A DNA stretch of 64,000 nucleotides, from NCBI RefSeq assembly GCF_017114865.1, contig NZ_JADEYH010000012.1, positions 105,730 to 169,729 on the forward strand. The letters are read 5' to 3'. The stretch comes from Streptomyces verrucosisporus. Its GTDB lineage: Bacteria; Actinomycetota; Actinomycetes; Streptomycetales; Streptomycetaceae. A model generated the notes under the pieces. That model saw only the letters and a program-made list of their open reading frames with translations. It made no database searches and was not told the origin of the DNA. Made by a program: the position numbers and the translations under genes. Below, in pieces: positions 7,995 to 16,187 of the stretch (the stretch's first letter is position 1; the number at the start of each line of letters is the position of its first letter).

Positions 7995-8492
7995 TCAGTC
8001 CGGCCGGTCTCCGAGGGACTCAAGCAACTCGCGCAGTAGTCCGGCGAGTTCGCCTTGCCGGGCGTCGGTGAGTCCGGACAGGACGCGGTGCTCGGTGGCC
8101 AGGTGATCCGGCAGCACCCGGTCGATCAGGGCGTGCCCCTCTTCGGTGAGGGTGACGTGCACCGCGCGGCCGTCCGTCTCGCTGGGGGAGCGCGCCACCA
8201 GGCCGCGCGCCTCCAGCCGGTCCAGACGCTGGGTGATGGCCCCCGAGGTGACCATGGCCGAGCGCATCAGCTCGGCCGGGTTCAGCCGGTACGGCGGCCC
8301 GCTGCGGCGCATGGTGGCCAGGACGTCGAAGGACGCGTGGTCCAGGCCGTGGGCGGCGAAGGTGCGGCGCAGTTCGGCGTCGATCAGCCGGGAGAGGCGG
8401 CCCAGCCGCCCGATCACTCCCATCGGGGAGGCGTCCATGTCGGGGCGTTCGCGGGCCCACTGCTCCAGCACTCGGTCGACGTGATCGGCCAT
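7995..8492 (-). CDS. MarR-family transcriptional regulator
   Basis: A 165-residue winged-helix protein. It has an N-terminal dimerisation helix, then LNPAELMRSAMVTSGAITQRLDRLEARGLVAR (about 70-101), the recognition helix and wing entry, then SETDGRAVHVTLTEEG, the characteristic MarR wing. It is divergent from an EamA-family exporter, with the pseudo-palindromic sites at 8514-8586 between the two genes. MarR proteins usually repress such a divergent exporter and release it on ligand binding; the ligand is unknown. Confidence 0.92.
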   Translation of the reverse strand: MADHVDRVLEQWARERPDMDASPMGVIGRLGRLSRLIDAELRRTFAAHGLDHASFDVLATMRRSGPPYRLNPAELMRSAMVTSGAITQRLDRLEARGLVARSPSETDGRAVHVTLTEEGHALIDRVLPDHLATEHRVLSGLTDARQGELAGLLRELLESLGDRPD

Positions 8493-8513
8493 GGCCTCAC
8501 CCTACCCGGTGTC

Positions 8514-8586
8514 TTAGTGGTGAGAGATGCGTCACCCGCCGCGGCCAGATTCCTTAGCGGTGAGTTACTTTAGCTTAGTGCTAAGC
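8514..8586. promoter_or_regulatory. Putative MarR operator region
   Basis: Between the divergent MarR and EamA genes lie two near-identical direct copies of TTAGYGGTGAG, at 8514-8524 and 8554-8564 (exactly 40 bp apart), and a perfect inverted repeat GCTTAGTGCTAAGC at 8573-8586. All share a CTTAG or TTAG core, so a MarR dimer may bind several sites here. The palindrome overlaps the most likely exporter start, so binding would block transcription and initiation together. Confidence 0.55.
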
Positions 8587-9501
8587 GATCGAGCTGGAAC
8601 CCTGCTGACCACCGCCCTGGCCCCGGCCATCTGGGGCACCACCTACCTCGTCACCACCGAACTGCTGCCCCCCGACCGCCCGTTGCTGGCCGCCGTCCTG
8701 CGCGCTCTGCCCGCCGGGCTCCTCCTCCTCGCTCTCACCCGCCGCCTGCCCACTGGGCAGTGGTGGTGGCGGGCGGCCGTGCTCGGTGCCCTCAACATCG
8801 GGGTGTTCCTCGCGCTGCTGTTCGTCGCCGCCTACCGGCTCCCCGGTGGCGTCGCGGCCACCGCCGGAGCGGTGCAGCCCCTGATCGCCGCGGGGCTGTC
8901 CGCCGCCGTGCTGGGCGAGCGGTTCACCCTTCGCACCGCGCTCGCCGGGGTGGCGGGTGTGGCCGGGGTCGGTCTGCTCGTCCTGCGGGCCGACGCACAA
9001 CTGGACGCGGTCGGCGTCGCCGCCGCGCTCGGCGGCGCGGCCGTCATGGCCACCGGCGTCGTCCTCAGCAAGCGGTGGAGCGCGCCCGCGCCCCTGCTCG
9101 CCGTCACCGGCTGGCAGCTCGTCGCGGGCGGGCTGCTGCTGCTCCCCGTAGCCCTGGCCGCCGAGGGGCCGCCGCCCGCCGGGCTGACCGCCGGCAACCT
9201 GCTCGGCTACGGCTACCTGTCGGTCGTCGGCGCGGCACTCGCCTACGCCCTGTGGTTCCGGGGGATCCGCGCCCTGTCGCCCACCGCCGTCACCTTCCTC
9301 GGCCTGCTCAGCCCGCTGGTCGCCACCGCGCTCGGCTGGCTGGTGCTCGGCCAGCACCTGACCTGGGCGCAGACGGCGGGCGCGCTCACCGTCCTGGCCG
9401 CCCTCGTCGCGGCCCAGACCCGGCCCCGTCCCGCCGCCGGCGCACCCGCCGTACCCGTCGTGTCCACCGAATTCAAGAACCCCGAAACTCAGAGGAGTTG
9501 A
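8578..9501 (+). CDS. EamA/DMT-family transporter
   Basis: The roughly 307-residue protein is almost entirely hydrophobic, with about ten membrane spans forming two EamA repeats (APAIWGTTYLVTTELLPPDR at the start; the second beginning near LLAVTGWQLVAGG). It should export a small metabolite or drug through the cytoplasmic membrane. I prefer GTG 8578 because the frame upstream contains two TTA codons and operator-like sequence. ATG 8527 and GTG 8560 are alternatives. It is followed 5 bp later by an NAD(P)-binding protein gene and appears to be controlled by the divergent MarR protein. Confidence 0.88.
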   Translation: MLSDRAGTLLTTALAPAIWGTTYLVTTELLPPDRPLLAAVLRALPAGLLLLALTRRLPTGQWWWRAAVLGALNIGVFLALLFVAAYRLPGGVAATAGAVQPLIAAGLSAAVLGERFTLRTALAGVAGVAGVGLLVLRADAQLDAVGVAAALGGAAVMATGVVLSKRWSAPAPLLAVTGWQLVAGGLLLLPVALAAEGPPPAGLTAGNLLGYGYLSVVGAALAYALWFRGIRALSPTAVTFLGLLSPLVATALGWLVLGQHLTWAQTAGALTVLAALVAAQTRPRPAAGAPAVPVVSTEFKNPETQRS

Positions 9502-9506
9502 AAGCC

Positions 9507-10160
9507 ATGAAGACCATGCACATCACCGTCTTCGGAGCCACCGGCAGCGTGGGCGGCCAGGTGGTGGCCGAGGCGCTGGCCCGGGGCCACCGGGTCACCG
9601 CCGTCGTGCGCGACGCGGCCCGTCTGCCCGAGCTGCCCGCCACCGTCCTGGGCCGTACCGGCGACGCCCGCAGCGCCGAGGACGTGGCCGAACTGAGCAC
9701 CGGCCGGGATGTGGTGGTCGGCGCCACCCGTCCGGCACCCGGCCGTGAGCGCGAACTCGCCGCCGCCACCCGTGCCCTGCTGGCGGGCGCGGCCGAAGCA
9801 GGCGCCCGGTTGCTGCTCGTCGGCGGTGCCGGAAGCCTGACCGTGCCCGGCACCGGCGGCAGCACCGTCCTCGACGACCCGCGGTACCTCCACCCCGACT
9901 GGCGGGCCGTCGCCGAGGCCGGCGCCGAGCAACTGGAGATCTGCCGCGCCGACACCTCCACGGCGGACTGGGCGTACCTCAGCCCGCCCGCCCGGCTGGA
10001 GCCGGGGGAGCGCACCGGCCGCTACCGGCTGGGCGCCGACGAACTGGTCACCGACGCCGAGGGCGTCTCCCGCATCACGGTGGCCGACCTGGCGGTGGCC
10101 CTGCTGGACGAGGCGGAGAAGCCCCGGCACCACTGCAGGCGGTTCACGGTGGCGTACTGA
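9507..10160 (+). CDS. NAD(P)-binding atypical SDR / NmrA-like protein
   Basis: The 217-residue protein opens with a Rossmann dinucleotide motif ITVFGATGSVGGQVVAEALA (near 5-24). It continues as a small atypical SDR (NAD(P)H-binding domain) with LLVGGAGSL near 107 and a substrate-side loop DWAYLSPPARLEPGERTG. It may be a reductase or a redox sensor of NmrA type. ATG 9507 follows AGGAG. It lies 5 bp after the exporter stop, so the two form an operon divergent from marR. Confidence 0.87.
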   Translation: MKTMHITVFGATGSVGGQVVAEALARGHRVTAVVRDAARLPELPATVLGRTGDARSAEDVAELSTGRDVVVGATRPAPGRERELAAATRALLAGAAEAGARLLLVGGAGSLTVPGTGGSTVLDDPRYLHPDWRAVAEAGAEQLEICRADTSTADWAYLSPPARLEPGERTGRYRLGADELVTDAEGVSRITVADLAVALLDEAEKPRHHCRRFTVAY

Positions 10161-10363
10161 CGCGGGAACCGGTGTCCGCCCGGCCCCTGGTGGAGCCCGC
10201 GGAACGTGGGCGACGGCATTGCGGACCGTCTGGCGGTACTGTGCCGAGTGCGCTGCATCGGTCGCACCCGAGGAGACTTCGAGGTCCGCGGGGTGGTCTG
10301 CGGTCCCATGGAGGCATCCGCCGCCGGGAGCCTCCCGGCTCGTGAACTCGCGAAGGGGAGTGT

Positions 10364-10795
10364 GTGAGACCGGCGCACCGTGCACTGCTGTCCCTGGTTC
10401 TTGTGCTGCTGACGGGGCAGGCGCTCGCGATCGTCCTCTACTGTTTCTTCTTCGTCCCGATGTTCGCCCGGGGTCTGGGTCCCGACGCGCAGGTGACCGA
10501 GCGACAGGCCGAGTTGACGACCATCGTCTCCCTGGCAGCCGGAGCGCTTCTGACGTCGTTCAACGTCTGGGTCTGCGCCCGGGTGCTGCGCACGCTCCTG
10601 GGAGGAAAGTCGTCCGCCGTCCCCTTGCTGGCCGTCTGCGTGCTCGACCTGCTCATCCTGGCCCGCGCCGCCTACCGGGGCTGGCCGGACATAGCGGCCG
10701 TCGCCGCGGCCCTGCTTGCCCTGCTCGTCGCCTGCTACCGCTTGGACCGCCGCGCCTTCCCGGCTTCCTCTCCGCACTACGGGCGATCCGCTTAG
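10364..10795 (+). CDS. Hypothetical four-span membrane protein
   Basis: The 143-residue product has hydrophobic stretches near 8-33, 51-72, 84-101 and 108-125, so it is probably a four-helix membrane protein with no recognised domain. GTG 10364 follows AGGGGAG. It is separated by about 200 bp from the upstream operon and by about 390 bp from the next locus, and appears to stand alone. Confidence 0.65.
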   Translation: MRPAHRALLSLVLVLLTGQALAIVLYCFFFVPMFARGLGPDAQVTERQAELTTIVSLAAGALLTSFNVWVCARVLRTLLGGKSSAVPLLAVCVLDLLILARAAYRGWPDIAAVAAALLALLVACYRLDRRAFPASSPHYGRSA

Positions 10796-11189
10796 GTGCC
10801 ACTCGGGTACCGCTGCCCTGTCCGTGCCCCCGACAGGCAGGCCGGGGTGACGGGGACGGGCGGGGAGCGCGTTGCCCCGGCCGGGCCCGGGCAGGTCGTG
10901 CGGTCCGCGTTGACGCGGACGCGGTCGACGGACGGGCCGCAGCCGTAGAGCGTGGCCTCGGCCTGTCCGGCGACCGGGCCGTGTCCCGCGCCATGGCCGA
11001 CCGGCTCCGGTACCTGTGTTCCGCTCATGCCTTCGGTGAGCCGATCCGCGCAACGGGGGCTGTCGGAAACCAGCCGGTATGCCGTTGCCCGGGAGAAGGC
11101 CGTAAAGCAGGATGCCTCTGTACCAGCGGGGGCCGCACCAGTGGAGGCAGGAGCCCGGCTCGCCTCTGGCCGGGCATATGAGGGGGGAC
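10796..11189. other. Intergenic stretch without a convincing gene
   Basis: About 390 bp. A 78-residue open frame on the minus strand (11028 down to 10792) is rich in Pro, Gly, Arg and Thr, overlaps the end of the membrane-protein gene and has no convincing start signal. I do not call it. The 3' part should carry the promoter of the locus beginning at 11190. Confidence 0.4.
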
Positions 11190-11615
11190 ATGTCGTTCGA
11201 CGACGAGTGGAACCAGCTCGTGGCGGAGGCGAACCGCAGGCGCGAGGCGCGGACACGGCTCGAGTCCGCGGAGGGCGGCGGCCGGGGAGGGGCCGAGCTG
11301 GCGGACGCGGACTTCGGGCTGGAGGACGGACCGGTCCGGTCGAAGGCGTCGGGTATCCGCACGGCCACCACCGAGGCCCGGTCGAAGTCGAAGCTGGCCG
11401 ATGCGCGGGCGGCGGGAACAAGTCACTCCGGTTGGCTTGCCGGTGCCGCGAGTGACGGCTGCGTGAACGCCTGGCAGAGGCGGCTCCACGGTCTGAGCGA
11501 TCTGGTCGAGGACGCCGCCGACGCGCTGACGGAGGCGATGGACCAGCAGATCGACCAGGACCGCTCCACGGCGGCCGGACTCCGGGCGTCGTCCCGCTGG
11601 CTGGAGGGCGCCTGA
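11190..11615 (+). CDS. Small helical WXG100-like protein of an effector locus
   Basis: From ATG 11190 (behind an AGGGGGG ribosome site; ATG 11178 is the alternative) the protein has 141 residues, charged and mainly helical. A second-half region SGWLAGAASDGCVNAWQRRL is followed by a long amphipathic helix (DLVEDAADALTEAMDQQIDQ). It has no signal peptide or membrane span. Its stop overlaps the start of the next gene (TGATG). Position and helicity match the small partner proteins that precede long WXG effectors, though no strict WXG motif is present. Confidence 0.62.
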   Translation: MSFDDEWNQLVAEANRRREARTRLESAEGGGRGGAELADADFGLEDGPVRSKASGIRTATTEARSKSKLADARAAGTSHSGWLAGAASDGCVNAWQRRLHGLSDLVEDAADALTEAMDQQIDQDRSTAAGLRASSRWLEGA

Positions 11616-12979
11616 TGGTCTCCGTCCCGGAACTCGACAGCGCCAGTCCCCGGAAGTGGCGGGACGCGGCCGACGACGCGGTGGCCGCGGCGAAGCAGTG
11701 CGACGGGCTCGCCTCGTACGCCCGTGACGAGGTGGCCGGGACACTACGGACCTGCTGGGTGGGCGACACCGGCAAGGCCGCCCGCAGCCGCTTCGTCAGG
11801 CACGCCGACGACTACGAGGCGGCCGCCGTCGCCCTGCGCGCCCTGGCACGCGTCTACGACGGTCTCGCCGACGACATCGCCGACGCGCAGAGGGACCTGC
11901 ACAGCGCACTCGACTACGCGCGCAGGCACGACCTGAAGGTGGACGACAGCGGCCGTGTGCGGTCGGCCCGGTCCGTGATGGGCCCCAGGGACGGCGGCCA
12001 GCACCTGGAGCCGGTGGAGCACGCCCGCGACGTCATCTCCGCCGCGCTGTCGAAGGCCACCCGGGCGGACATCGAGGCCGCGCGGGCCCTGCGCACCATC
12101 GAAGGTCTCACCGACATCGGTGATCCGAAGCTGGTGGGAGACGCGCTCAAGGACGACAGTCCGCTGGGCATCGCGCTGCGTCTGTCGGGCGGACTCGACG
12201 GGCTTCACCGGATCAACGTCCCGCCGACGGTCCTCGCCGCGGTGGACCGGGCCGCGCTGGAGACGGGCATGAGCCGGAAGCTTCTGCTGGCGGTCCTGTG
12301 GCAGGAGCAGCAGTGGCACCAGAACCACAGCCCGGGCCTGCGCGGACCGGTCACCGAGTTCGGCCGGCTCTTCAACTGGAGCCTCGCCGTCGGACCGAAG
12401 CCGGACAAGTCGTTGGGGATCACCCACATCAAGCTGGAAACGGCGCGGGAGGTTCTGGAGAGGAACCGCGAGGTCTTCAAACTGACCGACGGAAGATACA
12501 TGAGTGAGCTGACTGACGCCGAACTCGCCGCTGAGATCGAGGCCGACCCTCAGTTGGACGTCCGGCTCAGTGCCTATCACCTGAAGGAACTCAAGGAGGA
12601 TCCATACGGTTCCAGGTCGGACAAGGACCTCTTCGTGCTCTATGCCGCCGACACCCCCGGGGTCCGGGAGTTGAACGAGATGTACGGCGATGAATCCGGA
12701 CGGCGCGGAGGCGATATCAAGTCCCGAGGTGAGAACTGGGACAGGATCGAACCGCACTTGGAGGACGCCATGGCCTGGGAAGATCTCGGGGACGAAGAGC
12801 GCGATCAAGCCGTGGAGCAGTTGAAATCGCAGATCCCGGTGCCGCGAGACGTCTATATCGAGCCGATCTACAGCGACGGTGGCCCGGTCGGCGGCGTTGG
12901 CGAGAAGGATCCCGATCTCGGTCCGCTCACTCCGTCCCCGAGCCCGGCTCCGCCCCCGATTCCCCCGGCGGGGGGCTGA
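11615..12979 (+). CDS. WXG-domain muramidase-like protein, putative type VII effector
   Basis: The 454 residues begin with a helical domain of about 120 residues holding a W-V-G turn (RTCWVGDTGKAARSRF, near 45-60), like ESX export domains. There is no Sec signal. After a linker comes a lysozyme/transglycosylase-like segment: SRKLLLAVLWQEQQWHQNHS (near 215-240) with a glutamate in the position used by lytic enzymes, then SLGITHIKLETAREVLERN, resembling the SLGxxQ core. The end is proline-rich (SPSPAPPPIPPAGG). I infer a peptidoglycan-cleaving exoprotein delivered by the type VII system. It overlaps the small upstream gene by one base. Confidence 0.68.
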   Translation: MVSVPELDSASPRKWRDAADDAVAAAKQCDGLASYARDEVAGTLRTCWVGDTGKAARSRFVRHADDYEAAAVALRALARVYDGLADDIADAQRDLHSALDYARRHDLKVDDSGRVRSARSVMGPRDGGQHLEPVEHARDVISAALSKATRADIEAARALRTIEGLTDIGDPKLVGDALKDDSPLGIALRLSGGLDGLHRINVPPTVLAAVDRAALETGMSRKLLLAVLWQEQQWHQNHSPGLRGPVTEFGRLFNWSLAVGPKPDKSLGITHIKLETAREVLERNREVFKLTDGRYMSELTDAELAAEIEADPQLDVRLSAYHLKELKEDPYGSRSDKDLFVLYAADTPGVRELNEMYGDESGRRGGDIKSRGENWDRIEPHLEDAMAWEDLGDEERDQAVEQLKSQIPVPRDVYIEPIYSDGGPVGGVGEKDPDLGPLTPSPSPAPPPIPPAGG

Positions 12980-12982
12980 GGC

Positions 12983-13759
12983 ATGCGAAGAACCGTGCCG
13001 ACTCTGGTCTCATGCCTCCTGGTGATGGCTCTCACCGCTTGCTCATCATTCACGCGAAAGGACACGGAGCCGCTCACCCCCCTCCCTGAGAGCGTTCCGG
13101 TGAAACCGGTGTTCAATACCGCGGACGAGGTGGTGGCGGCACTTGAGCGGAGCGGTGTCGAGTGTGTGGTCCTGCGGCGAAGGGGGGGTGGCTCCGGTCT
13201 CGACTGCGCGGCTGAGATCAATGGTGTGAAGGTCGAGAACGAGGTACATGTGCTCGGTACCGAGGAGTTCACCCGTGATGAGGTGGGTGACTCCGTTGCC
13301 AGTTGGCGAACACCCCCGCGTTTCCGCACCATCGTCGCCGCCGGCAACTGGTACATCAGCGTGCTGAAGCCCGCATACGCGCCCCAGGTGGCCGAGGCGC
13401 TTGACGCAGTCGTTCTTCCGCCGCTGCTCCCGCTGCCCGACATTCCGAAGAAGCCTCGCTACACGGAGCTCGACTCGCTCGCGGACGCGCTGGATGCCTC
13501 CGTGGGGTGCGAGAGGCGTGAGAGGGAGAAGGACGCGGCGAACGCGATGACGTGCGTGACGGAGCGGTCGGAGGAGCCCTGCGCCTATCTGGAACTGCAT
13601 GGCACGTCCGCCGAGCGCGACGACGCGCTGCGCCTGGCCATCAGCGTGCCGGAACTTTCCAGGTTCATCGTCACGGCGGGGAACTGGTCCATCCAGTTCT
13701 GCGACAGGTCCCTGGGACGCGAGGCGGCCGACGATCTGGGAGGAGCCGTCGTCTCCTGA
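12983..13759 (+). CDS. Putative lipoprotein with two similar domains
   Basis: The 258-residue product has a type II signal peptide (MRRTVPTLVSCLLVMALTAC), with lipobox LTAC and cysteine near 20. Two related segments follow. One runs from TADEVVAALERSGVECVVL to FRTIVAAGNWYISVL, the second from LDSLADALDASVGCERRE to FIVTAGNWSIQFCD. Each ends with a GNW-I turn, so it looks like an internal duplication. It starts 3 bp after the muramidase-like gene, the same order as the lipoprotein at 4115 after its hydrolase. Function is unknown; an anchored inhibitor or partner of the effector is possible. Confidence 0.75.
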   Translation: MRRTVPTLVSCLLVMALTACSSFTRKDTEPLTPLPESVPVKPVFNTADEVVAALERSGVECVVLRRRGGGSGLDCAAEINGVKVENEVHVLGTEEFTRDEVGDSVASWRTPPRFRTIVAAGNWYISVLKPAYAPQVAEALDAVVLPPLLPLPDIPKKPRYTELDSLADALDASVGCERREREKDAANAMTCVTERSEEPCAYLELHGTSAERDDALRLAISVPELSRFIVTAGNWSIQFCDRSLGREAADDLGGAVVS

Positions 13760-13803
13760 ACCGGGTCCGCTGTCAGCGGGGTATCCGTCGCTCGCCGCGA
13801 ACG

Positions 13804-13833
13804 CGTGCGGGTCCGGGACGGCGGACCCGCACG
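13804..13833. terminator. Bidirectional hairpin between convergent genes
   Basis: A 12-bp perfect stem (13804-13815 with 13822-13833) and a 6-base loop lie 45 bp after the lipoprotein stop and 44 bp before the end of the convergent GNAT gene. Confidence 0.7.
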
Positions 13834-13876
13834 GAATCGCGTGGTGCCCAGGAGGGGTTTTCGGCTCTCTGCCCGC

Positions 13877-14404
13877 TCACACGCGGCCGAACGGCTCGGC
13901 GTAGGTGAAGGCGCCGCGCAGGGCGGAGTCTTCGGGGTCGTACGCGGTCAGGGTGCGGACCTGGAAGTACTCGCCCCAGGCCGGGTCGGTCGGGGTGATG
14001 CCGTACTCGGTGGAGGTGCGGAAGCCGAAGCGGCGGTAGTAGGCGGGGTCGCCGAGCAGGGCCACCAGTGGCTCGCCGAGGGCGTCGGCGGCGCCGAGTG
14101 CGGTGTGCATCAGAGCCGAGCCGGTGCCGCGCCTCTGGTGGCCGGGGTGGACGCCGATGGGGCCGAGCCCCAGCGCGGGCGCGGCGCCGACGCGCCCCCG
14201 GGTGCACACCACATGGCCGACGACCTCGCCGCCAGGGCTTTCGGCCACCAGCGACAGCGCGGGCAACCACGCTTCGCAGCCGCGCAGTTCGTCCAGCAGG
14301 GTGACCTCCACCGGGACGGGCGTCTGTGACCGGGCGGCGAAGGCCGCACCGGTCACGGCGCGTACGGCGGGGATGTCGGCGGGTCTCTCGCGTCGGATCA
14401 GCAC
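13877..14404 (-). CDS. GNAT-family N-acetyltransferase
   Basis: The core is a complete acetyltransferase of about 175 residues: LIRRERPADIPAVRAVT at the N-terminus, the acetyl-CoA loop LGPIGVHPGHQRRGTGSALM, and YYRRFGFRTSTEYGITP near the end, as in the YhbS-like subgroup. It transfers an acetyl group from acetyl-CoA to an amine; the acceptor is not evident. The frame is open to 14506, but homology begins at residue LIRR, so GTG 14404 is preferred even though its ribosome site is weak. It is the last gene of the XRE/DUF397 run. Confidence 0.87.
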   Translation of the reverse strand: MLIRRERPADIPAVRAVTGAAFAARSQTPVPVEVTLLDELRGCEAWLPALSLVAESPGGEVVGHVVCTRGRVGAAPALGLGPIGVHPGHQRRGTGSALMHTALGAADALGEPLVALLGDPAYYRRFGFRTSTEYGITPTDPAWGEYFQVRTLTAYDPEDSALRGAFTYAEPFGRV

Positions 14405-14445
14405 CGGGGCAGTCTGCGCCGCCGTGTCGGGTGCGGGCAACGGGA

Positions 14446-14685
14446 TTACGCCCCGCCGGTGGGCGTTCGGCCCTCCGCGCGTACCCGCTCCAGGAAGGCC
14501 GTCCACGGCGCGGCGCCGAAGGCGAGCGCCGGCCCTGCGGGGTCCTTGGAGTCCCGCACGACGGTGCGCTGCCCGCCGGGCAGAACTGCGGCCTCCACAC
14601 AGTTGCCCTCGCCGCCGCTGTAGCTGGACCTGCGCCAGTCGCCCGGTATGTGGGCGCTGTTCGATTCCTTTGCCATCTGCTCCAT
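14446..14685 (-). CDS. DUF397 domain protein
   Basis: The 79-residue protein carries the DUF397 signature: WRRSSYSGGEGNCVEAAVLP, then VVRDSKDPAGPALAFGAAPWTAFLE. In streptomycetes such proteins are usually encoded beside an XRE/DUF5753 regulator, as here (5 bp downstream of it), and form small regulatory pairs. A second ATG at 14676 with better ribosome spacing is possible. Confidence 0.88.
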   Translation of the reverse strand: MEQMAKESNSAHIPGDWRRSSYSGGEGNCVEAAVLPGGQRTVVRDSKDPAGPALAFGAAPWTAFLERVRAEGRTPTGGA

Positions 14686-14690
14686 CTCCT

Positions 14691-15548
14691 CTACCGGCCG
14701 GTCAGCAACTCGGCGATCGCTGCATGGGACTGGCGCGGGCTGAGTGCTGCCGCGCGTAGTGCGTCGAGGGCATCAGCGTATGTCTTCACCTCGTCGGGGC
14801 TGTCCAGGTAGACGGTCGTGATCAGGCCTTCTTCGCAGACCACCTGGCTCTCCCCCGGCAACGGGAAGGTGAAGATCACAAACGGTCCGTTACCGCCGGG
14901 ATGCTCTCCGGCGTCGATCGGAAGTACCTGAAGGGTGACGTTGGGCAGCTCGGCCAGGGAGAGCAGGTGGCGGAGCTGTCGGTCCATCGTGCCCGGACCG
15001 CCGACCCTGCTGCGCAGAGCAGCTTCCCCGATCACAGCCCAGAACTGGACACCTCGTCCATCGGTCAGCAGGCTCTGCCTGTTGGTACGCACTTCGAGCC
15101 TGCGCTCGACATCCTCCTCGGTGCGCACCGATGGATATGCGCTGATCACAGCGCGAGCGTAGTCACGGGTCTGGAGAAGTCCCGGAACGAGAAGAGGTTC
15201 GTAACAGCTGATCTCAGCTGCTTCGGCTTCAAGCTCGATGAAGTCCGTGTAGCCGGGGCGCAGTACGCCGGCATGGCGTTGCCACCAGCCGGACTCCTTC
15301 CCCTTGCGTGCCATCTCCAGGAAGGCGTCAACCCGGGCTGTGTCGGTGATGCCGTAGAGCGAGAGCAACGCACGCAGGTCGCGAGTTCGCACCCCTGAAC
15401 GACCCAGCTCCAGACGGGAGATCGTCGCTTTGTGGCACTCCAGGTGACGTGCCGCGTCCTCCAGGGTGAGGTCCTTCGCCTCACGCAGCCTCCGCAGCGC
15501 TGATCCCAGCCGACGGCGTCGGACTGTGGGTGTGGGGTCGGCAGGCAT
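14691..15548 (-). CDS. XRE-family regulator with DUF5753 sensor domain
   Basis: The 285 residues hold an N-terminal helix-turn-helix (LGSALRRLREAKDLTLEDAA, then CHKATISRLELGRSGVRTRD, about 14-57). A C-terminal DUF5753 domain follows (SCYEPLLVPGLLQTRDYARA near 115-134, QLRHLLSLAELPNVTLQVLP later). It belongs to the large actinobacterial family paired with DUF397 proteins, some members of which affect development. ATG 15548 follows AAGGAG at ideal spacing. It forms a transcription unit with the DUF397 gene and probably the GNAT gene. Confidence 0.92.
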   Translation of the reverse strand: MPADPTPTVRRRRLGSALRRLREAKDLTLEDAARHLECHKATISRLELGRSGVRTRDLRALLSLYGITDTARVDAFLEMARKGKESGWWQRHAGVLRPGYTDFIELEAEAAEISCYEPLLVPGLLQTRDYARAVISAYPSVRTEEDVERRLEVRTNRQSLLTDGRGVQFWAVIGEAALRSRVGGPGTMDRQLRHLLSLAELPNVTLQVLPIDAGEHPGGNGPFVIFTFPLPGESQVVCEEGLITTVYLDSPDEVKTYADALDALRAAALSPRQSHAAIAELLTGR

Positions 15549-15744
15549 GGGTTCTCCTTCAACAGCTTTGACGAGAGATCAGTTTGTCGAAGAAGTGGGC
15601 CACGGGTGCGCGAATCGGCGAAGTTAAGTGTTCGTGTTGCACTTCGAAGGGTTGCGGTGTCATGGTGAACCGGACACGTTGGGTGTCCAAGTCGTAACGC
15701 CGGGCGTTCGCGGCCCGGTGGCCGGATGTCAGAAGGGTCGAGCG

Positions 15745-15951
15745 ATGCACGCAACGCCAAGCAAGAGGGACGCACGGTACGACCGGGTGCGGGACCGGGT
15801 GACCGTCGCCGTCACCGTCCACGGGGACGACGGCGTGTCCGTCGAGACCGAGATGGTGCTGGAGCCCGGCCAGTTGGAGCTGCACTACGCGCAGCTCGGC
15901 CGGCTGATCGAGTGCCGCGACCGGTACGGGCGGACGGGGGGGTGGGCGTGA
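15745..15951 (+). CDS. Small hypothetical protein, 68 residues
   Basis: It starts at ATG 15745 (after a modest GAAGGGTCGAGC leader) and encodes a charged soluble protein with a beta-like core (VTVAVTVHGDDGVSVETEMV) and a helix (ELHYAQLGRLIECRDRYGR). Its stop overlaps the next gene by four bases (GTGA). It is divergent from the XRE gene. No family recognised. Confidence 0.6.
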   Translation: MHATPSKRDARYDRVRDRVTVAVTVHGDDGVSVETEMVLEPGQLELHYAQLGRLIECRDRYGRTGGWA

Positions 15952-16187
15952 GTGCCGCGCCGCTGCCGAGGCGGGGCACCCCCGACGAGGTGATCGAACT
16001 GCCCGCCGACACCCCAGGCGACCGCCTCAACGGCCGGGCCTGCGTCCACTGCGGCACTCGCGGTGAGCCGCTCGCCTACATCGGTTGGGCGCGGGTCGCC
16101 ACCGGGCGGCCCGGCGGGCATCTGTCCTGCCCGGTCAGCGCCTGCGCCGACTGCCGGGCGCGACGGGCGCGGCAGCCGACGCGGTGA
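15948..16187 (+). CDS. Small cysteine-rich protein, possible zinc-binding
   Basis: A 79-residue product from GTG 15948. Cysteines occur as CVHCGTRGEP and later CPVSACADCRARRARQ, a C-x2-C plus C-x4-C-x2-C arrangement that would suit a zinc ribbon. It overlaps the previous gene (GTGA) and the next one (GTGA), so translation is probably coupled. It may bind a nucleic acid or protein; nothing more can be said. Confidence 0.65.
   Translation: MSAAPLPRRGTPDEVIELPADTPGDRLNGRACVHCGTRGEPLAYIGWARVATGRPGGHLSCPVSACADCRARRARQPTR

Noticed and set aside
10792..11028. 78-residue minus-strand frame before the muramidase locus
   Set aside because: No ribosome site, biased composition, overlaps the membrane-protein stop. 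Too weak to call.
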